From assembly GCA_001604215.1 (NCBI GenBank), contig LVAX01000072.1, forward strand, positions 133,228-197,227: a stretch of DNA of 64,000 nucleotides, read 5' to 3'. Of this stretch, positions 36,558-47,885 are shown in pieces. Positions within the stretch are counted from its first letter, which is position 1, and each line of letters opens with the position of its first letter. Position numbers and translations under genes: made by a program. The stretch is from Clostridiales bacterium Firm_18 (GTDB lineage: Bacteria; Bacillota; Clostridia; Monoglobales; Firm-18). The notes under the pieces are model-generated. The model was not told the DNA's origin and ran no database searches. It was given only the letters and a program-made list of their open reading frames with translations.

Positions 36558-36863
36558 ATGTTGGATAAAACAACAGTTATGAAATTAGCAGGACAATATG
36601 CACAGGAAGTTAAAAAAGCATTGAATCCTGCTGCCATTGTTCTTTTTGGATCGTATGCAAAAGGTATGGCTCATGAGCACAGTGATATAGATATAGCCGT
36701 TATTTTGAATGGATTTACAGGAGATTACTTGGAGACATCTAAGCAGCTGTATAAGCTCCGCCGGAATATCAGTGCAGACATAGAGCCTGTGTTGCTTGAT
36801 TTGCAAAATGACAAAAGCGGCTTTGTTGATGAAGTATTAAAAACCGGAGAAATTCTTTATTAA
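36558..36863 (+). CDS. MNT nucleotidyltransferase (duplicate copy 2, no adjacent HEPN)
   Basis: 101 aa, 5 residues different from copy 1. Confidence 0.9.
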   Translation: MLDKTTVMKLAGQYAQEVKKALNPAAIVLFGSYAKGMAHEHSDIDIAVILNGFTGDYLETSKQLYKLRRNISADIEPVLLDLQNDKSGFVDEVLKTGEILY

Positions 36864-36888
36864 TTGAGTTAAGTAAGGAGTGTTAATA

Positions 36889-37854
36889 ATGATATCATGC
36901 AAATCGAAAATAACAGATGATATGCAAATCATGAGATTAGATAAAATTAATACTCCAATAAAGCCTTTTGTTAAGTGGGCCGGTGGAAAGAGTCAACTAC
37001 TAAACAGTATCCGAAAAACATATCCTTTAAACTTAGGTAAAGAAATTAAAAAATATGCTGAACCATTTGTTGGTGGTGGAGCAGTTTTGTTTGACATACT
37101 TTCAAATTATGAGTTGGAGGAAGTATATATCAGTGATATTAATGCAGAGCTTATAAATGCATATAAGGTTATCAGAGACGATTTAGAAAAATTAATTATT
37201 AAACTCTGCAATTTTCAAAAAGAGTATATATCAATGGATATAGAAAAAAGAAAAGTTTATTATTATGAAAAAAGAGAAATATTTAATAATTACATTTGTA
37301 ATGGCAATAAAATAAACGGTAAAGTAAGTAATGTTGAAAAAGCTGCTTTGTTTATATTTCTAAATAAAACCTGTTTTAACGGGTTGTATAGAGTTAATAA
37401 AAAAGGACTTTTTAATGTGCCCATTGGGGCATATAATAATCCTTGTATTTGTGATGAAGAAAATTTAAGAAATATTTCTAAAGCATTGGAAAGAGTTAAT
37501 ATAGTTTGCGCTGATTACAAAGAATCTGAAAGTTTTATAGATCCCTATACTTTTGTTTATTTTGATCCGCCATATCGCCCTCTTAACGAAACATCAAATT
37601 TTACATCCTATACTGAAAATGAGTTTGATGACGGGGCGCAAAGCGAACTTGCCGAGTATGTTCGAAAGATTGTTGAAAAAGGTGCAAAAGTTGTTATAAG
37701 CAATTCGGATCCTAAAAATACAAACAAAGATGACCATTTTTTTGATGAACTTTATAAAGCATATAAAATAAACCGTGTTGAAGCAGTTCGAATGATTAAC
37801 TGCAACAGCGCAAGAAGAGGAAATATAAGCGAGTTGCTTATATCAAGTTTTTAA
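36889..37854 (+). CDS. D12-class DNA adenine methyltransferase (DpnM-like, probable GATC)
   Basis: PFVKWAGGKSQLLNSI, PFVGGGAVLFD, VYFDPPYRPL motifs. Confidence 0.92.
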   Translation: MISCKSKITDDMQIMRLDKINTPIKPFVKWAGGKSQLLNSIRKTYPLNLGKEIKKYAEPFVGGGAVLFDILSNYELEEVYISDINAELINAYKVIRDDLEKLIIKLCNFQKEYISMDIEKRKVYYYEKREIFNNYICNGNKINGKVSNVEKAALFIFLNKTCFNGLYRVNKKGLFNVPIGAYNNPCICDEENLRNISKALERVNIVCADYKESESFIDPYTFVYFDPPYRPLNETSNFTSYTENEFDDGAQSELAEYVRKIVEKGAKVVISNSDPKNTNKDDHFFDELYKAYKINRVEAVRMINCNSARRGNISELLISSF

Positions 37855-37896
37855 AGGGACCGTTGCAGTACTAACCAATTATTTAAGGAGATTGCC

Positions 37897-38806
37897 ATGA
37901 AATACATAGAAAAATATAAGTCGATGGGAATACTTTCAGAGGATGCCGTATTTGAATATTTTCTGTTTAATTTAAAAGATACTATCCGCACTTACGATTT
38001 TTTCGTAGCTTGGGAGAAAGTGCTTGGAAATGTATCACAGATAGAAGTCTCACTTAATATTTTAAATTCACTTATTGGCAAAAAGGATGCTTCTGTTAAA
38101 CTAAAGGAGCTTATTAAGCAATATCCGGAGGTTGTTCCTATAATACCTTTTTTTAATTGCTGTACGCGATGCAACCATTAAAATTGCAAATATGGGCGGA
38201 GATGTTACATATTCTTTTGCTAAGAAAAAATCTTACACATGTAAGCAAATTGATGATATTGTTTTGTTTGCTGAAAAAAGCGGTTTATTGCAAGTCATAG
38301 AAGATAAAAGTATCAAAAATCTTGTTGATTATGCTATTGGTGTTGAAGTGGGGCTTGATACAAATGCTCGTAAAAATCGTAGTGGTGTGGCTATGGAAAA
38401 GTTAACAGAAGTGTATGTTAAGGCTATTTGTGATAAACACAACTTTAAATATTTAGCACAAGCAACAGCAGTGAAAATCGGACAAGAGTTTGGAAAAACT
38501 ATAACAACAGATAAAGCGGACAGGCATTTTGATTTTGCAATTGATACCGGGGAAATGCTGTATCTTATGGAAGTAAATTATTATGGCGGCGGCGGTTCAA
38601 AACTTAAATCGGTTGCCGGTGAATTTAGTAATTTATTTAACCTTGTCAAGAATAAAAATACAGGTTTTATTTGGGTTACTGACGGCAAGGGTTGGTTAAC
38701 AGCGAAGCGACCTCTTTTCGAAACTTTCAATGCAACTGATTATGTTATGAATATAAAGATGATCGAGCAAGGGTTGCTTGAAGAAATTGTGATGAAGGGG
38801 CTATGA
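37897..38806 (+). pseudogene. DpnII-family type II restriction endonuclease, single-base frameshift at a T7 run
   Basis: 37897-38181 and 38192-38806 become one ORF (VVPIIPFLIAVRDATIKIANMGGDVTYSF) if one T is removed at 38148-38154. Confidence 0.85.
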
Positions 38807-38922
38807 TAATTGCAGGTTAGTGGTTTATTAAAAGAGTCAGAAATAAAGGAACTGCAACGAAAACTAAGTGGTTTTATAATAAAGAGGATAAAATTGTAAA
38901 AATATACATTGAGGAATAAGAA

Positions 38923-39672
38923 ATGGCTAAAAATAAGCTTACAAAATGGGAACCTGAAGATTTTGAATTGGAAATGACAACTATATGGTCATTTCCAAAA
39001 CGCGGGGACTGGGCAACTCATGATGCAAAATGGAGAGGAAATTGGTCACCGTATATACCAAGAAATATTATACTACGATATTCTCGTGAGGGTGATTTAA
39101 TACTTGATCAATTCGCCGGAGGAGGAACAACTCTTGTTGAAGCAAAATTATTAAATCGAGATATAATCGGCATAGATATAAACGATGTGGCTCTTGAGCG
39201 TTGCAGGGAAAAGACTGCTTTTGAATACGAACCTGCAAAAGGTAAAGTATATATAAAAAAAGGTGACGCGAGAAACCTTGATTTCATTACCGATGAAAGC
39301 ATAGATTTGATCTGTACTCACCCACCTTATGCTAACATAATTAAATATAGTGAGGATACTGAAGGGGATTTGTCCCACTGCAATGTTCAGCAATTTTTAG
39401 AAGAAATGGAAACAGTAGCCGCTGAATCTTATCGAGTATTAAAAAAAAATAAATTTTGTGCTATTTTAATAGGAGATACAAGGCAAAAAGGACATGTTGT
39501 TCCAATAGGCTCTAATGTTATGAAAAAATTTGAATTGGCAGGTTTTAAGACAAAAGAAATAATAATTAAACAACAGCACAATTGCAGCGCGACAGGTTAT
39601 TGGAAAAACAATAGCATAAAATATAATTTTTTGTTATTGGCACATGAATATTTATTTGTTTTTAAAAAATAA
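38923..39672 (+). CDS. DNA methyltransferase (DpnA-like, N6_N4 family)
   Basis: LILDQFAGGGTTLVEAKLLNRDIIGIDIND and ICTHPPYANIIKYS motifs. Confidence 0.85.
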   Translation: MAKNKLTKWEPEDFELEMTTIWSFPKRGDWATHDAKWRGNWSPYIPRNIILRYSREGDLILDQFAGGGTTLVEAKLLNRDIIGIDINDVALERCREKTAFEYEPAKGKVYIKKGDARNLDFITDESIDLICTHPPYANIIKYSEDTEGDLSHCNVQQFLEEMETVAAESYRVLKKNKFCAILIGDTRQKGHVVPIGSNVMKKFELAGFKTKEIIIKQQHNCSATGYWKNNSIKYNFLLLAHEYLFVFKK

Positions 39673-39804
39673 ATTGAGATGGATTGATTGATATAATTTT
39701 TATTGCAAAGGCTTTAAACTTATGCTAAAATATTGTGGTGATTTATTTTATAATTATGCACATGTACGTATACTGTTTTGATGTTGTAAGGAGAGGTTTT
39801 TCTT

Positions 39805-40752
39805 TTGGATATAATGACGCAAAAGGTAATTATGTTTGCCATGGTAATAGCGCTAAGCTATGCGGCGGCAAAAATCGGCTGGCTGGGTGAAAATGTACGA
39901 AACGGTCTTTCAAGGCTTATTATTAAATTTACTGCACCGCTTATGATTTTTACTTCAATTTCGTCGCTTGAATATGATGAAAATCTTGTTTCTGAGTCAA
40001 TCACAATAGTAATAATGTCCTTTACCATTGTTTTGTTGCTTGTTTTGGCCGGCAAGGCTTATGCCAAAGCTGCGCGCCTTGACGAGAAAACAAAAGGGGT
40101 TCAGGTAGCACTGATGTCCTTTGGAAATGTTGCGTTTTTAGCATACCCGCTGCTGGAATCAGTTTTCGGGCCGATTGGTGTTTTTTACGGTGCCTTTTAC
40201 CACCTTGCAAACGATACCTGCTTTTGGACAATAGGTGCTGCCAGTATAGATTATAAAAATACCCTTTCAAAAAAAGAGCGGATATTAAAAATATTCAACC
40301 AAAACATATTGGCAATTTTTTTGGGAGTTATCTCATATATGACAAGAATAAACCTGCCGACGCTGGTGTTTCAGACTCTTTCGGAGCTTGGGCAAACAAC
40401 GGTTTACCTGTCACTTGTGTTTTTGGGAACAACCATGGCGGGGGTTGACATAAAAAATACATACAAAAAGTTGTCGATATACGTGGTTGTAATATTTAAA
40501 ATGATAATTGCCCCGCTGGCGGTAGCGGTCATACTTTCCAGGGTTTATTCCTTCGGTCTTAGCAATACTGCAATAATCGCGGTTGTCCTTCAGATATCCA
40601 TGCCGGTAATGACTTTTGTTGCGATACTTGCAAATGAGCTGAGCTGCAATTACAAATACGCCGCGGAAACGGTTTTTGTAACAACCGTTATAAGTCTTGT
40701 AACTATGCCGGTTATTTTAAGGATTATTACATATCTTTTACAAAATAACTGA
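39805..40752 (+). CDS. AEC (auxin efflux carrier) family transporter
   Basis: Ten-TM AEC-like pattern; GTVLSRVYSFG.../MPVMTFVAILANEL. Confidence 0.8.
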   Translation: MDIMTQKVIMFAMVIALSYAAAKIGWLGENVRNGLSRLIIKFTAPLMIFTSISSLEYDENLVSESITIVIMSFTIVLLLVLAGKAYAKAARLDEKTKGVQVALMSFGNVAFLAYPLLESVFGPIGVFYGAFYHLANDTCFWTIGAASIDYKNTLSKKERILKIFNQNILAIFLGVISYMTRINLPTLVFQTLSELGQTTVYLSLVFLGTTMAGVDIKNTYKKLSIYVVVIFKMIIAPLAVAVILSRVYSFGLSNTAIIAVVLQISMPVMTFVAILANELSCNYKYAAETVFVTTVISLVTMPVILRIITYLLQNN

Positions 40753-40800
40753 ATATTTATTTAATTTAAGCCGCGGCATGCGGCAAAGGAGAGTTTTGGT

Positions 40801-41295
40801 TTGAAGGTTGCAATTGTAATGGGAAGCGATTCGGATTTTCCCGTAATCAAGAAATGTATTAAGGTTTTAAAGGATTTTCAGGTGGATTTTGAAGTGTTTG
40901 TTATTTCCGCCCACCGTACACCGGCGCGTGCCGCGGAGTTTGCGCAGAAGGCCGAAGAAAACGGCTTTGGCGTAATAATAGGTGCGGCTGGCAAGGCAGC
41001 GCATCTGGCGGGTGTTATAGCCGCCCATACAACACTTCCAGTAATCGGGCTGCCGATAAAATCATCCACTATGGACGGGCTTGACTCTTTGCTGTCCACC
41101 GTTCAGATGCCCAAAGGCATACCTGTTGCGACGGTGGCAATTGACGGTGCGGAAAATGCCGCGCTGCTTTCGATTCAAATTTTAGCCTTGTCCGATAAAA
41201 GGCTTAAGGCACTTCTCGGTGAATATAAAAAGAAAATGGAAAGCGAAGTTGAATATAAGGACAAGCTTATAAAAGCGGAGGTTGAAAAAGTATGA
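40801..41295 (+). CDS. purE: 5-(carboxyamino)imidazole ribonucleotide mutase
   Basis: [13 protein letters not shown]...[13 protein letters not shown]...[17 protein letters not shown]. Confidence 0.97.
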   Translation: MKVAIVMGSDSDFPVIKKCIKVLKDFQVDFEVFVISAHRTPARAAEFAQKAEENGFGVIIGAAGKAAHLAGVIAAHTTLPVIGLPIKSSTMDGLDSLLSTVQMPKGIPVATVAIDGAENAALLSIQILALSDKRLKALLGEYKKKMESEVEYKDKLIKAEVEKV

Positions 41296-41999
41296 AAAAA
41301 ATAAAGCAAATATACGAAGGAAAGGCAAAAAAAGTCTTTAGCACCGAAGATCCCGATTTTGTAATAGTTGAGTATAAAGACGACGCAACCGCCTTTAACG
41401 GAGAGAAAAAAGGCGTAATATCGGGGAAAGGCGTAATCAACAACAGGGTTTCGAACTTTTTCTTTCAAAAGCTTGAGCAGGAAGGCATAGCAACACATTT
41501 TGTCGAGGAAATATCAGAGCGCGAAACGATTGTAAAAAAAGTTGAAATTGTGCCTCTTGAAGTAATTATACGCAACATAGCGGCAGGCAGCTTTTCAAAG
41601 CGTTACGGGGTGGAGGAGGGAACGGTTCTTTCCGCTCCCACACTTGAGTTTTCCTATAAAAACGACTCGTTGGGGGACCCGCTCATAAACGATTACCATG
41701 CGATAGCGCTTGGACTTACAACACAAGAGGAAATTGACAAAATAACAAGCATGTCATTTCGCGTAAACAAGTTTTTATCGGAATATCTTTTGAATATCGG
41801 AATAAGGCTTGTCGATTTCAAACTGGAATTCGGACGTTTTAAGGGCGATATAGTGCTTGCCGATGAAATTTCGCCCGATACATGCCGTTTTTGGGATAAG
41901 GATACGAATAAAAAGCTTGACAAGGATCGCTTCAGGCATGACCTGGGCAATGTTGAAGACGCATACAAGGAAATTATGAGCAGATTGATGGGTAGTTAA
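41292..41999 (+). CDS. purC: Phosphoribosylaminoimidazole-succinocarboxamide synthase
   Basis: [34 protein letters not shown]. Confidence 0.97.
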   Translation: MKKIKQIYEGKAKKVFSTEDPDFVIVEYKDDATAFNGEKKGVISGKGVINNRVSNFFFQKLEQEGIATHFVEEISERETIVKKVEIVPLEVIIRNIAAGSFSKRYGVEEGTVLSAPTLEFSYKNDSLGDPLINDYHAIALGLTTQEEIDKITSMSFRVNKFLSEYLLNIGIRLVDFKLEFGRFKGDIVLADEISPDTCRFWDKDTNKKLDKDRFRHDLGNVEDAYKEIMSRLMGS

Positions 42000-42020
42000 T
42001 AAAAAAACGGAGGATAAAGC

Positions 42021-43430
42021 ATGGATCGCGTATTAAAAGAGGAATGCGGCATATTCGGGGTGTATAACACCAGCGGGCATACCGATGCAGCAGTTATAAC
42101 ATATTACGGGCTATATGCCCTGCAGCACCGCGGGCAGGAGTCGTGCGGGATAGCAGTCAATGATGACGGGACAATTATATATCACAAGGATATGGGGCTT
42201 GTGCCGGAAGTTTTTAACGATACTATTTTAAAGCATTTAAACGGTACGATTGCCGTGGGGCATGTCAGGTATTCCACATACGGAAGCAGCACCCGCGAAA
42301 ATGCCCAGCCCCTTGTAACCAAATATAAGAAAGGCACACTTACCGTAGCGCATAACGGAAATATAGTAAATGCGGCGGATCTAAGAAAAGAGTTTGAGGA
42401 CAGCGGCGCAATATTTCAAACAACGAGCGATTCGGAGGTAATTGCTTATATAATTGCAAGGGAAAGAATAAAGTGTCACAGTGTGGAAGAGGCTGTGGCA
42501 AGATGCCTGCCGTATCTTAAAGGTTCTTTTTCGCTTGTTGTTATGAGCCCGAGAAAATTAATAGCGGCACGCGATCCGTGGGGAATCCGGCCATTATCAA
42601 TGGGCAAAACCGACCATTCATATATATTTGCATCCGAAACATGTGCTTTGGATGCCGTGGATGCAGAATATATCCGGGATATAAAGCCGGGTGAAATAGT
42701 ATGTGTGGACAAGGACGGCGTGCGAAGCGACGAGCGCCTTTGCACGGGAAAAGAAAAAATATGCATATTTGAATACATATATTTTGCCCGTCCCGACAGT
42801 ATGATTGACGGTGTAAGCGTGTATGACGCAAGGCGCAGGGCAGGAAGGTTTCTTGCAAAGGAACACCCCGTCGAAGCGGACATTGTAATTCCGGTGCCGG
42901 ATTCGGGGATAGATGCTGCTATCGGCTACGCCGAAGAAAGCGGAATACCTTATGGCGTGGGACTGATAAAAAACAGGTATATAGGAAGAACTTTTATACA
43001 GCCCACCCAGCAGCAGCGCGTAAGGGCGGTCAGAATCAAGCTGAACGCTTTAAAAGAAACTGTCAGGGACAAACGTGTTGTTATGGTTGACGATTCGATC
43101 GTAAGAGGAACTACCTCTCAAAGGATAGTTCAAATGATCAGGGATGCGGGCGCGAAAGAGGTGCACATGAGAATATCCAGTCCCCCGTTTATGTATCCTT
43201 GTTATTTCGGAACGGATATCCCCGATCAGGATTCTTTGGTTGCGGTCCACAATTCGGTTGATGATATGCGGCGTATGATGGATGCGGATAGTCTTGGTTT
43301 TTTAAGCATTGAAAGTCTGGCTGAAATAATGGGCAGTGAAAAAAGGGATCACTGCAATGCATGTTTTACCGGCAGTTACCCTATGGAGGTGCCCTTTAAT
43401 TCAAAAGGAGGACAAAGAATAAATGAGTGA
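42021..43430 (+). CDS. purF: Amidophosphoribosyltransferase
   Basis: ECGIFGVYN...[13 protein letters not shown]...[17 protein letters not shown]. Confidence 0.97.
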   Translation: MDRVLKEECGIFGVYNTSGHTDAAVITYYGLYALQHRGQESCGIAVNDDGTIIYHKDMGLVPEVFNDTILKHLNGTIAVGHVRYSTYGSSTRENAQPLVTKYKKGTLTVAHNGNIVNAADLRKEFEDSGAIFQTTSDSEVIAYIIARERIKCHSVEEAVARCLPYLKGSFSLVVMSPRKLIAARDPWGIRPLSMGKTDHSYIFASETCALDAVDAEYIRDIKPGEIVCVDKDGVRSDERLCTGKEKICIFEYIYFARPDSMIDGVSVYDARRRAGRFLAKEHPVEADIVIPVPDSGIDAAIGYAEESGIPYGVGLIKNRYIGRTFIQPTQQQRVRAVRIKLNALKETVRDKRVVMVDDSIVRGTTSQRIVQMIRDAGAKEVHMRISSPPFMYPCYFGTDIPDQDSLVAVHNSVDDMRRMMDADSLGFLSIESLAEIMGSEKRDHCNACFTGSYPMEVPFNSKGGQRINE

Positions 43431-44445
43431 AAGCTACAAAGCGGCAGGCGTTGATGTTGAGGCGGGATATAAGGCCGTTCGGCTTATGAAGCAATATGTT
43501 GAAAAAACGGTAACAAACGGAGTCCTTTCCGGTATAGGAGGCTTCGGTGGCCTTTTTGAACTGGACGTCGAAAAATACAAAAAACCTGTTTTAGTATCCG
43601 GGACCGACGGGGTAGGAACAAAGCTTAAAATTGCAATGCTGCTCCAAAAACACGATACAGTCGGGGAAGATTGCGTGGCAATGTGCGTCAATGATATTGT
43701 ATGCAGCGGAGCCGAACCGCTTATTTTCCTTGATTATATTGCTGTGGGCAAAAACATACCCGAAAAGGTTGCCGAGATAGTAAAAGGTGTGGCAAACGGC
43801 TGCGTAAAAGCCGGCTGTGCTTTAGTAGGCGGTGAAACAGCGGAAATGCCCGGGCTTTACGCCCCGGATGAATATGACATAGCCGGGTTTACGGTCGGAG
43901 CCGTGGAAAAGGGCAAAATCATAGACGGCTCAAAGGTATGCGCGGGCGATATTATTATCGGGCTGCGCTCGTCCGGCATACACAGCAATGGATATTCGCT
44001 TGTACGGAAAGTTTTCAATATAAACAATTCGCCCGAAAAGCTTGAAACTTATTTTGAAAGCCTTGGCTGCACCCTTGGGGAAGAGCTTTTAAAGCCTACC
44101 AGGATATACGTTAAACAAATGCTGCCTTTAATCGAAAAATTCAACATTAAAGCAATAGCCCATATTACCGGCGGCGGGTTTTACGAAAATATTCCCCGTA
44201 TGCTGCCGGAAGGAATGCGAGCCAAAATCATTAAAAGCAAATTGGAAATTCCCCCGATATTTGATATTATATCAAATGAGGGCGGCATATCTGGCAGCGA
44301 CATGTTCGGTACCTTCAACATGGGCGTGGGCATGGTTTTTGCCGCTGAGGAAAATGAGGTGCAGGAAATTCTTTCGCTGCTTGGCCCGGATGCTTATGTG
44401 ATAGGGGAAATAGTAAAGGGAAAAAACGGGGTGGATATATGCTGA
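43423..44445 (+). CDS. purM: Phosphoribosylformylglycinamidine cyclo-ligase
   Basis: [12 protein letters not shown]...[13 protein letters not shown]...[11 protein letters not shown]. Confidence 0.97.
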   Translation: MSESYKAAGVDVEAGYKAVRLMKQYVEKTVTNGVLSGIGGFGGLFELDVEKYKKPVLVSGTDGVGTKLKIAMLLQKHDTVGEDCVAMCVNDIVCSGAEPLIFLDYIAVGKNIPEKVAEIVKGVANGCVKAGCALVGGETAEMPGLYAPDEYDIAGFTVGAVEKGKIIDGSKVCAGDIIIGLRSSGIHSNGYSLVRKVFNINNSPEKLETYFESLGCTLGEELLKPTRIYVKQMLPLIEKFNIKAIAHITGGGFYENIPRMLPEGMRAKIIKSKLEIPPIFDIISNEGGISGSDMFGTFNMGVGMVFAAEENEVQEILSLLGPDAYVIGEIVKGKNGVDIC

Positions 44446-45038
44446 AAATCGCTGTCTTGGTTTCGGGTGGCGGGACAAACCTTCAAGCCCTAATAGACGC
44501 AATACAAAGCGGTAAAATTAATAATGCAAAAATAGCAACGGTGGTTTCAAACAAAGAGGGCGTTTATGCGTTAGAAAGGGCTAAAGGGCATAATATACCC
44601 ACAAAAGTCATTGTAAAAAAGAACAACCCCGATTTTCAGGACCAGCTTTTGGAGCATCTTTTAGAAAGCAAGGTTGATTTAATAGTTCTGGCGGGGTTTA
44701 TGTGCATATTTGAAGAAAAAATTATTAAAGCCTTTCCCCGCAGGATAATAAACATACACCCGTCCCTTATACCTTCATTTTGCGGCATGGGCTATTACGG
44801 CTTGAAGGTACATGAGGCCGCACTTGATTATGGTGTGAAAGTAACGGGCGCTACCGTCCATTATGTGGACAATACCGTTGACGGCGGTGAAATTATAGCA
44901 CAAAAAGCGGTGGAGGTTTTACCCGGTGATACGCCCCGAATCCTGCAAAAGCGGGTTATGGAACAGGCTGAACATATAATACTGCCTCAGGCTGTTGCAC
45001 AAATATGCGAAAGATTACAAAAGAAAGGAAGAGAGTAG
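44439..45038 (+). CDS. purN: Phosphoribosylglycinamide formyltransferase
   Basis: [16 protein letters not shown]...[24 protein letters not shown]. Confidence 0.97.
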   Translation: MLKIAVLVSGGGTNLQALIDAIQSGKINNAKIATVVSNKEGVYALERAKGHNIPTKVIVKKNNPDFQDQLLEHLLESKVDLIVLAGFMCIFEEKIIKAFPRRIINIHPSLIPSFCGMGYYGLKVHEAALDYGVKVTGATVHYVDNTVDGGEIIAQKAVEVLPGDTPRILQKRVMEQAEHIILPQAVAQICERLQKKGRE

Positions 45039-46576
45039 TGAAAAAAAGAGCCCTAATCAGTGTATCCGACAAAACCGGTGTTGTTGAATTTGCACGGGAG
45101 CTTGCAGACCTCGGCTACGAAATAATTTCAACGGGAGGGACTGCAAAAGCATTGCGGGATGCTAAAATTAAAGTAATCGGCGTTTCCGACTTAACCGGCT
45201 TTCCCGAATGCCTCGACGGCAGGGTAAAAACCCTGCACCCGAATATTCATGCGGGCATTCTTGCAATGCGTGCAAATGAAAAGCATATGGAGGAAATAAG
45301 CAAGCTCGGTATCGAGCCGATTGATATAGTTGCAATTAATCTTTATCCCTTTAAGCAAACAATATTAAAAGAGGGCGCAACATTTGAAGAGGCTATTGAA
45401 AACATCGATATCGGCGGACCTACAATGATAAGGGCGGCGGCAAAAAATTACCAGGACGTTGCGGTAGTGGTTGATCCGTCGGATTACCAGATGCTGATTG
45501 AGCAGCTTAAGGAAGGGCAGTTATCGCTTGAGACAAAAAAATATTTGGCGTATAAGGTGTTTGAGCATACCGCATCTTATGATGCGTTGATTTGCGAATA
45601 CCTGCGCCGCCGGACCGGTCAGGCCAGGTTTCCGGACACACTTACGCTTACATTTGAAAAAGTGCAGGATATGCGTTACGGCGAAAACCCCCATCAAAAT
45701 GCCGCGTTTTACAGGGAAATCGGGAAATTCGAAGGTACCCTTACGGCGGCAAAACAGCTTCACGGAAAGGAGCTTTCTTATAATAATATTGCCGATGCGG
45801 ATGCAGCCATTGCATTGGTTAAGGAATTTGACGAGCCAGCGGTGGTTGCGGTTAAGCATGCCAATCCTTGCGGCGTGGCTGTGGGAGATGATATATATTC
45901 CGCTTACATAAGGGCTTATAATGCGGATCCAGTTTCCATTTTCGGCGGGATTGTGGCTGCAAACAGGGAAATTGACGAAAAAACCGCTGCCGAAATCTCC
46001 AAAATATTTCTTGAGATTGTAATTGCTCCTTCTTTTACGGAGGAGGCTATTAATATCATATCCCAAAAGAAAAACATCAGGATATTGCAGCTGCCCGGGA
46101 TATCAATTAAAAACACAAGTGAAATGACCGAGCTTAAAAAGGTTGCGGGCGGGCTGCTTGTTCAGGACCTTGATGCACAGCTTCTTGAGGGCGAGCTGAA
46201 GGTTGTTACCGAAAAACAGCCGACCGAAAAGGAATTAAAAGACCTTTTATTTGCATGGAAGGTTGTAAAATATACAAAATCAAACGGTATTGTATTGGCG
46301 AAAGACAGCGCGACAACCGGTATCGGTCCGGGACAAACCAACAGGATTACCGCGCTTAATCTTGCAATCGATTATGCGGGCGGCTTATCAAAGGGCAGCG
46401 TTATGGCATCGGACGCGTATTTCCCGTTTTCCGATTGTGCAGAGGCGGCCGCCAAGGCGGGAATAACGGCGATAATCCAACCGGGGGGCTCGATACGCGA
46501 TGAGGATTCGATAAAAATGTGTAATGAAAAAGGTATAGCCATGGTATTTACCGGTATGCGTCATTTCAAACATTAA
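45038..46576 (+). CDS. purH: Bifunctional AICAR transformylase/IMP cyclohydrolase
   Basis: [16 protein letters not shown]...[16 protein letters not shown]-like ([18 protein letters not shown]); [11 protein letters not shown]. Confidence 0.97.
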   Translation: MKKRALISVSDKTGVVEFARELADLGYEIISTGGTAKALRDAKIKVIGVSDLTGFPECLDGRVKTLHPNIHAGILAMRANEKHMEEISKLGIEPIDIVAINLYPFKQTILKEGATFEEAIENIDIGGPTMIRAAAKNYQDVAVVVDPSDYQMLIEQLKEGQLSLETKKYLAYKVFEHTASYDALICEYLRRRTGQARFPDTLTLTFEKVQDMRYGENPHQNAAFYREIGKFEGTLTAAKQLHGKELSYNNIADADAAIALVKEFDEPAVVAVKHANPCGVAVGDDIYSAYIRAYNADPVSIFGGIVAANREIDEKTAAEISKIFLEIVIAPSFTEEAINIISQKKNIRILQLPGISIKNTSEMTELKKVAGGLLVQDLDAQLLEGELKVVTEKQPTEKELKDLLFAWKVVKYTKSNGIVLAKDSATTGIGPGQTNRITALNLAIDYAGGLSKGSVMASDAYFPFSDCAEAAAKAGITAIIQPGGSIRDEDSIKMCNEKGIAMVFTGMRHFKH

Positions 46577-46598
46577 TAATCAAGGCGGTGTAATTGTT

Positions 46599-47864
46599 TT
46601 GAAGGTTTTAATAGTCGGAGGCGGAGGGCGAGAGCACGCTTTAGCCCATAAAATTTCACAAAGCAAAAAGGTGGACAAGATTTATTGCGCACCGGGCAAC
46701 GGCGGAATTTCACAGATTGCCGAGTGTGTGGATATAAAAGCAACGGATATAAAAGGTATGGCGGATTTCGCCCAAAACGCAGGTATCGACTTGACGGTAG
46801 TCGCACAGGATGACCCTCTTGCGCTTGGTATGGTTGATGAATTTGAAAAGAGGGGCCTTGCCGCGTTCGGACCGAAAAAGGATGCCGCAATAATCGAAAG
46901 CAGCAAGGTTTTTTCAAAAAATCTTATGAAAAAGTACAACATCCCGACTGCGGATTATATGGTTTTTGACAATAAGGAAGATGCCGCTTCTTATCTTGCG
47001 GATAAGGAATATCCAATAGTTATAAAAGCGGAGGGTCTTGCCCTTGGTAAAGGCGTTATAATTGCCCAAAGCTACGACGAGGCAAAGAATGCGGTAGACA
47101 GAATTATGGACGAAAGAATATTCGGCAATGCGGGCGACAGGATTGTAATCGAACAGTTTTTATCCGGAACCGAGGTTTCCGTGCTTGCTTTTACAGACGG
47201 AAATGTCATTATCCCCATGGTGTCCGCGCAGGACCATAAAAAAATATATGACGGGGACAAAGGGCCGAACACGGGCGGAATGGGTGCTTTTTCCCCAAGC
47301 AGAATATATGACCGCGAGGCAGAAAAATACTGCATGGAAAAAATATTTGTTCCCACAATGAGGGCAATGAACGCCGAGGGCCGTAAATTCAAAGGTGTTT
47401 TGTATTTCGGACTTATAATTACCGATAAAGGAATATTTGTAATCGAATACAACTGCCGTTTCGGAGATCCCGAAGCTCAGGTGGTATTGCCCCGGCTGAA
47501 GGGCGATTTGGTTGAAATTATGCTGGCGTTAACAGAGGAAAGGCTGTCTGATGTTACGATACAGTGGGATAACCGCGCCGCCGCATGTGTTGTTATGGCT
47601 TCCGGCGGGTATCCCGGCGAGTATTCGAAGAACCTTAAAATTTACGGAATAGAACAAGCCGAAAAGTGTGATAATGTTACTGTATATCATGCGGGGACAA
47701 AAAAGGCCGGGAATGATTTTTATACCTCCGGCGGCAGGGTGCTGGGAGTCAGCGCACTTGGCGACACGCTGGACGAAGCGGTAAAAAAAGCTTATGATGC
47801 CGTGGGCAGGATTTCGTTTGAAAACGCTTATTACAGAAGAGATATCGGAAATCCCGTCAAATAA
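46599..47864 (+). CDS. purD: Phosphoribosylamine-glycine ligase
   Basis: VLIVGGGGREHALAHKI...YNCRFGDPEAQVVLPRLKGDL. Confidence 0.97.
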   Translation: MKVLIVGGGGREHALAHKISQSKKVDKIYCAPGNGGISQIAECVDIKATDIKGMADFAQNAGIDLTVVAQDDPLALGMVDEFEKRGLAAFGPKKDAAIIESSKVFSKNLMKKYNIPTADYMVFDNKEDAASYLADKEYPIVIKAEGLALGKGVIIAQSYDEAKNAVDRIMDERIFGNAGDRIVIEQFLSGTEVSVLAFTDGNVIIPMVSAQDHKKIYDGDKGPNTGGMGAFSPSRIYDREAEKYCMEKIFVPTMRAMNAEGRKFKGVLYFGLIITDKGIFVIEYNCRFGDPEAQVVLPRLKGDLVEIMLALTEERLSDVTIQWDNRAAACVVMASGGYPGEYSKNLKIYGIEQAEKCDNVTVYHAGTKKAGNDFYTSGGRVLGVSALGDTLDEAVKKAYDAVGRISFENAYYRRDIGNPVK

Positions 47865-47885
47865 TTTTCAAAGGGTGATATTATT

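Larger units (their letters stand above)
1..39700. mobile_element. Prophage (PBSX/Xkd-like contractile-tailed phage), late region plus right-end accessory genes; exact ends not determined
   Basis: Ordered terminase, portal, MuF, protease, capsid, connectors, sheath, tube, chaperone, tape measure, LysM, baseplate, fibre and lysis genes, followed by regulators and accessory genes. No integrase in window, so the left boundary is outside and the right boundary is approximate. Confidence 0.8.

Noticed and set aside
38821-38919. 33-codon open stretch WFIKRVRNKGTATKTKWFYNKEDKIVKIYIEE* between DpnII and DpnA-like genes
   Set aside because: No start codon (preceded by TAG); may be a gene remnant but too short to assign.
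40753-40800. Purine riboswitch or PurR-box candidate upstream of purE
   Set aside because: Only 48 bp with a small GCCGC-GGCAT-GCGGC hairpin; no riboswitch-like architecture seen.
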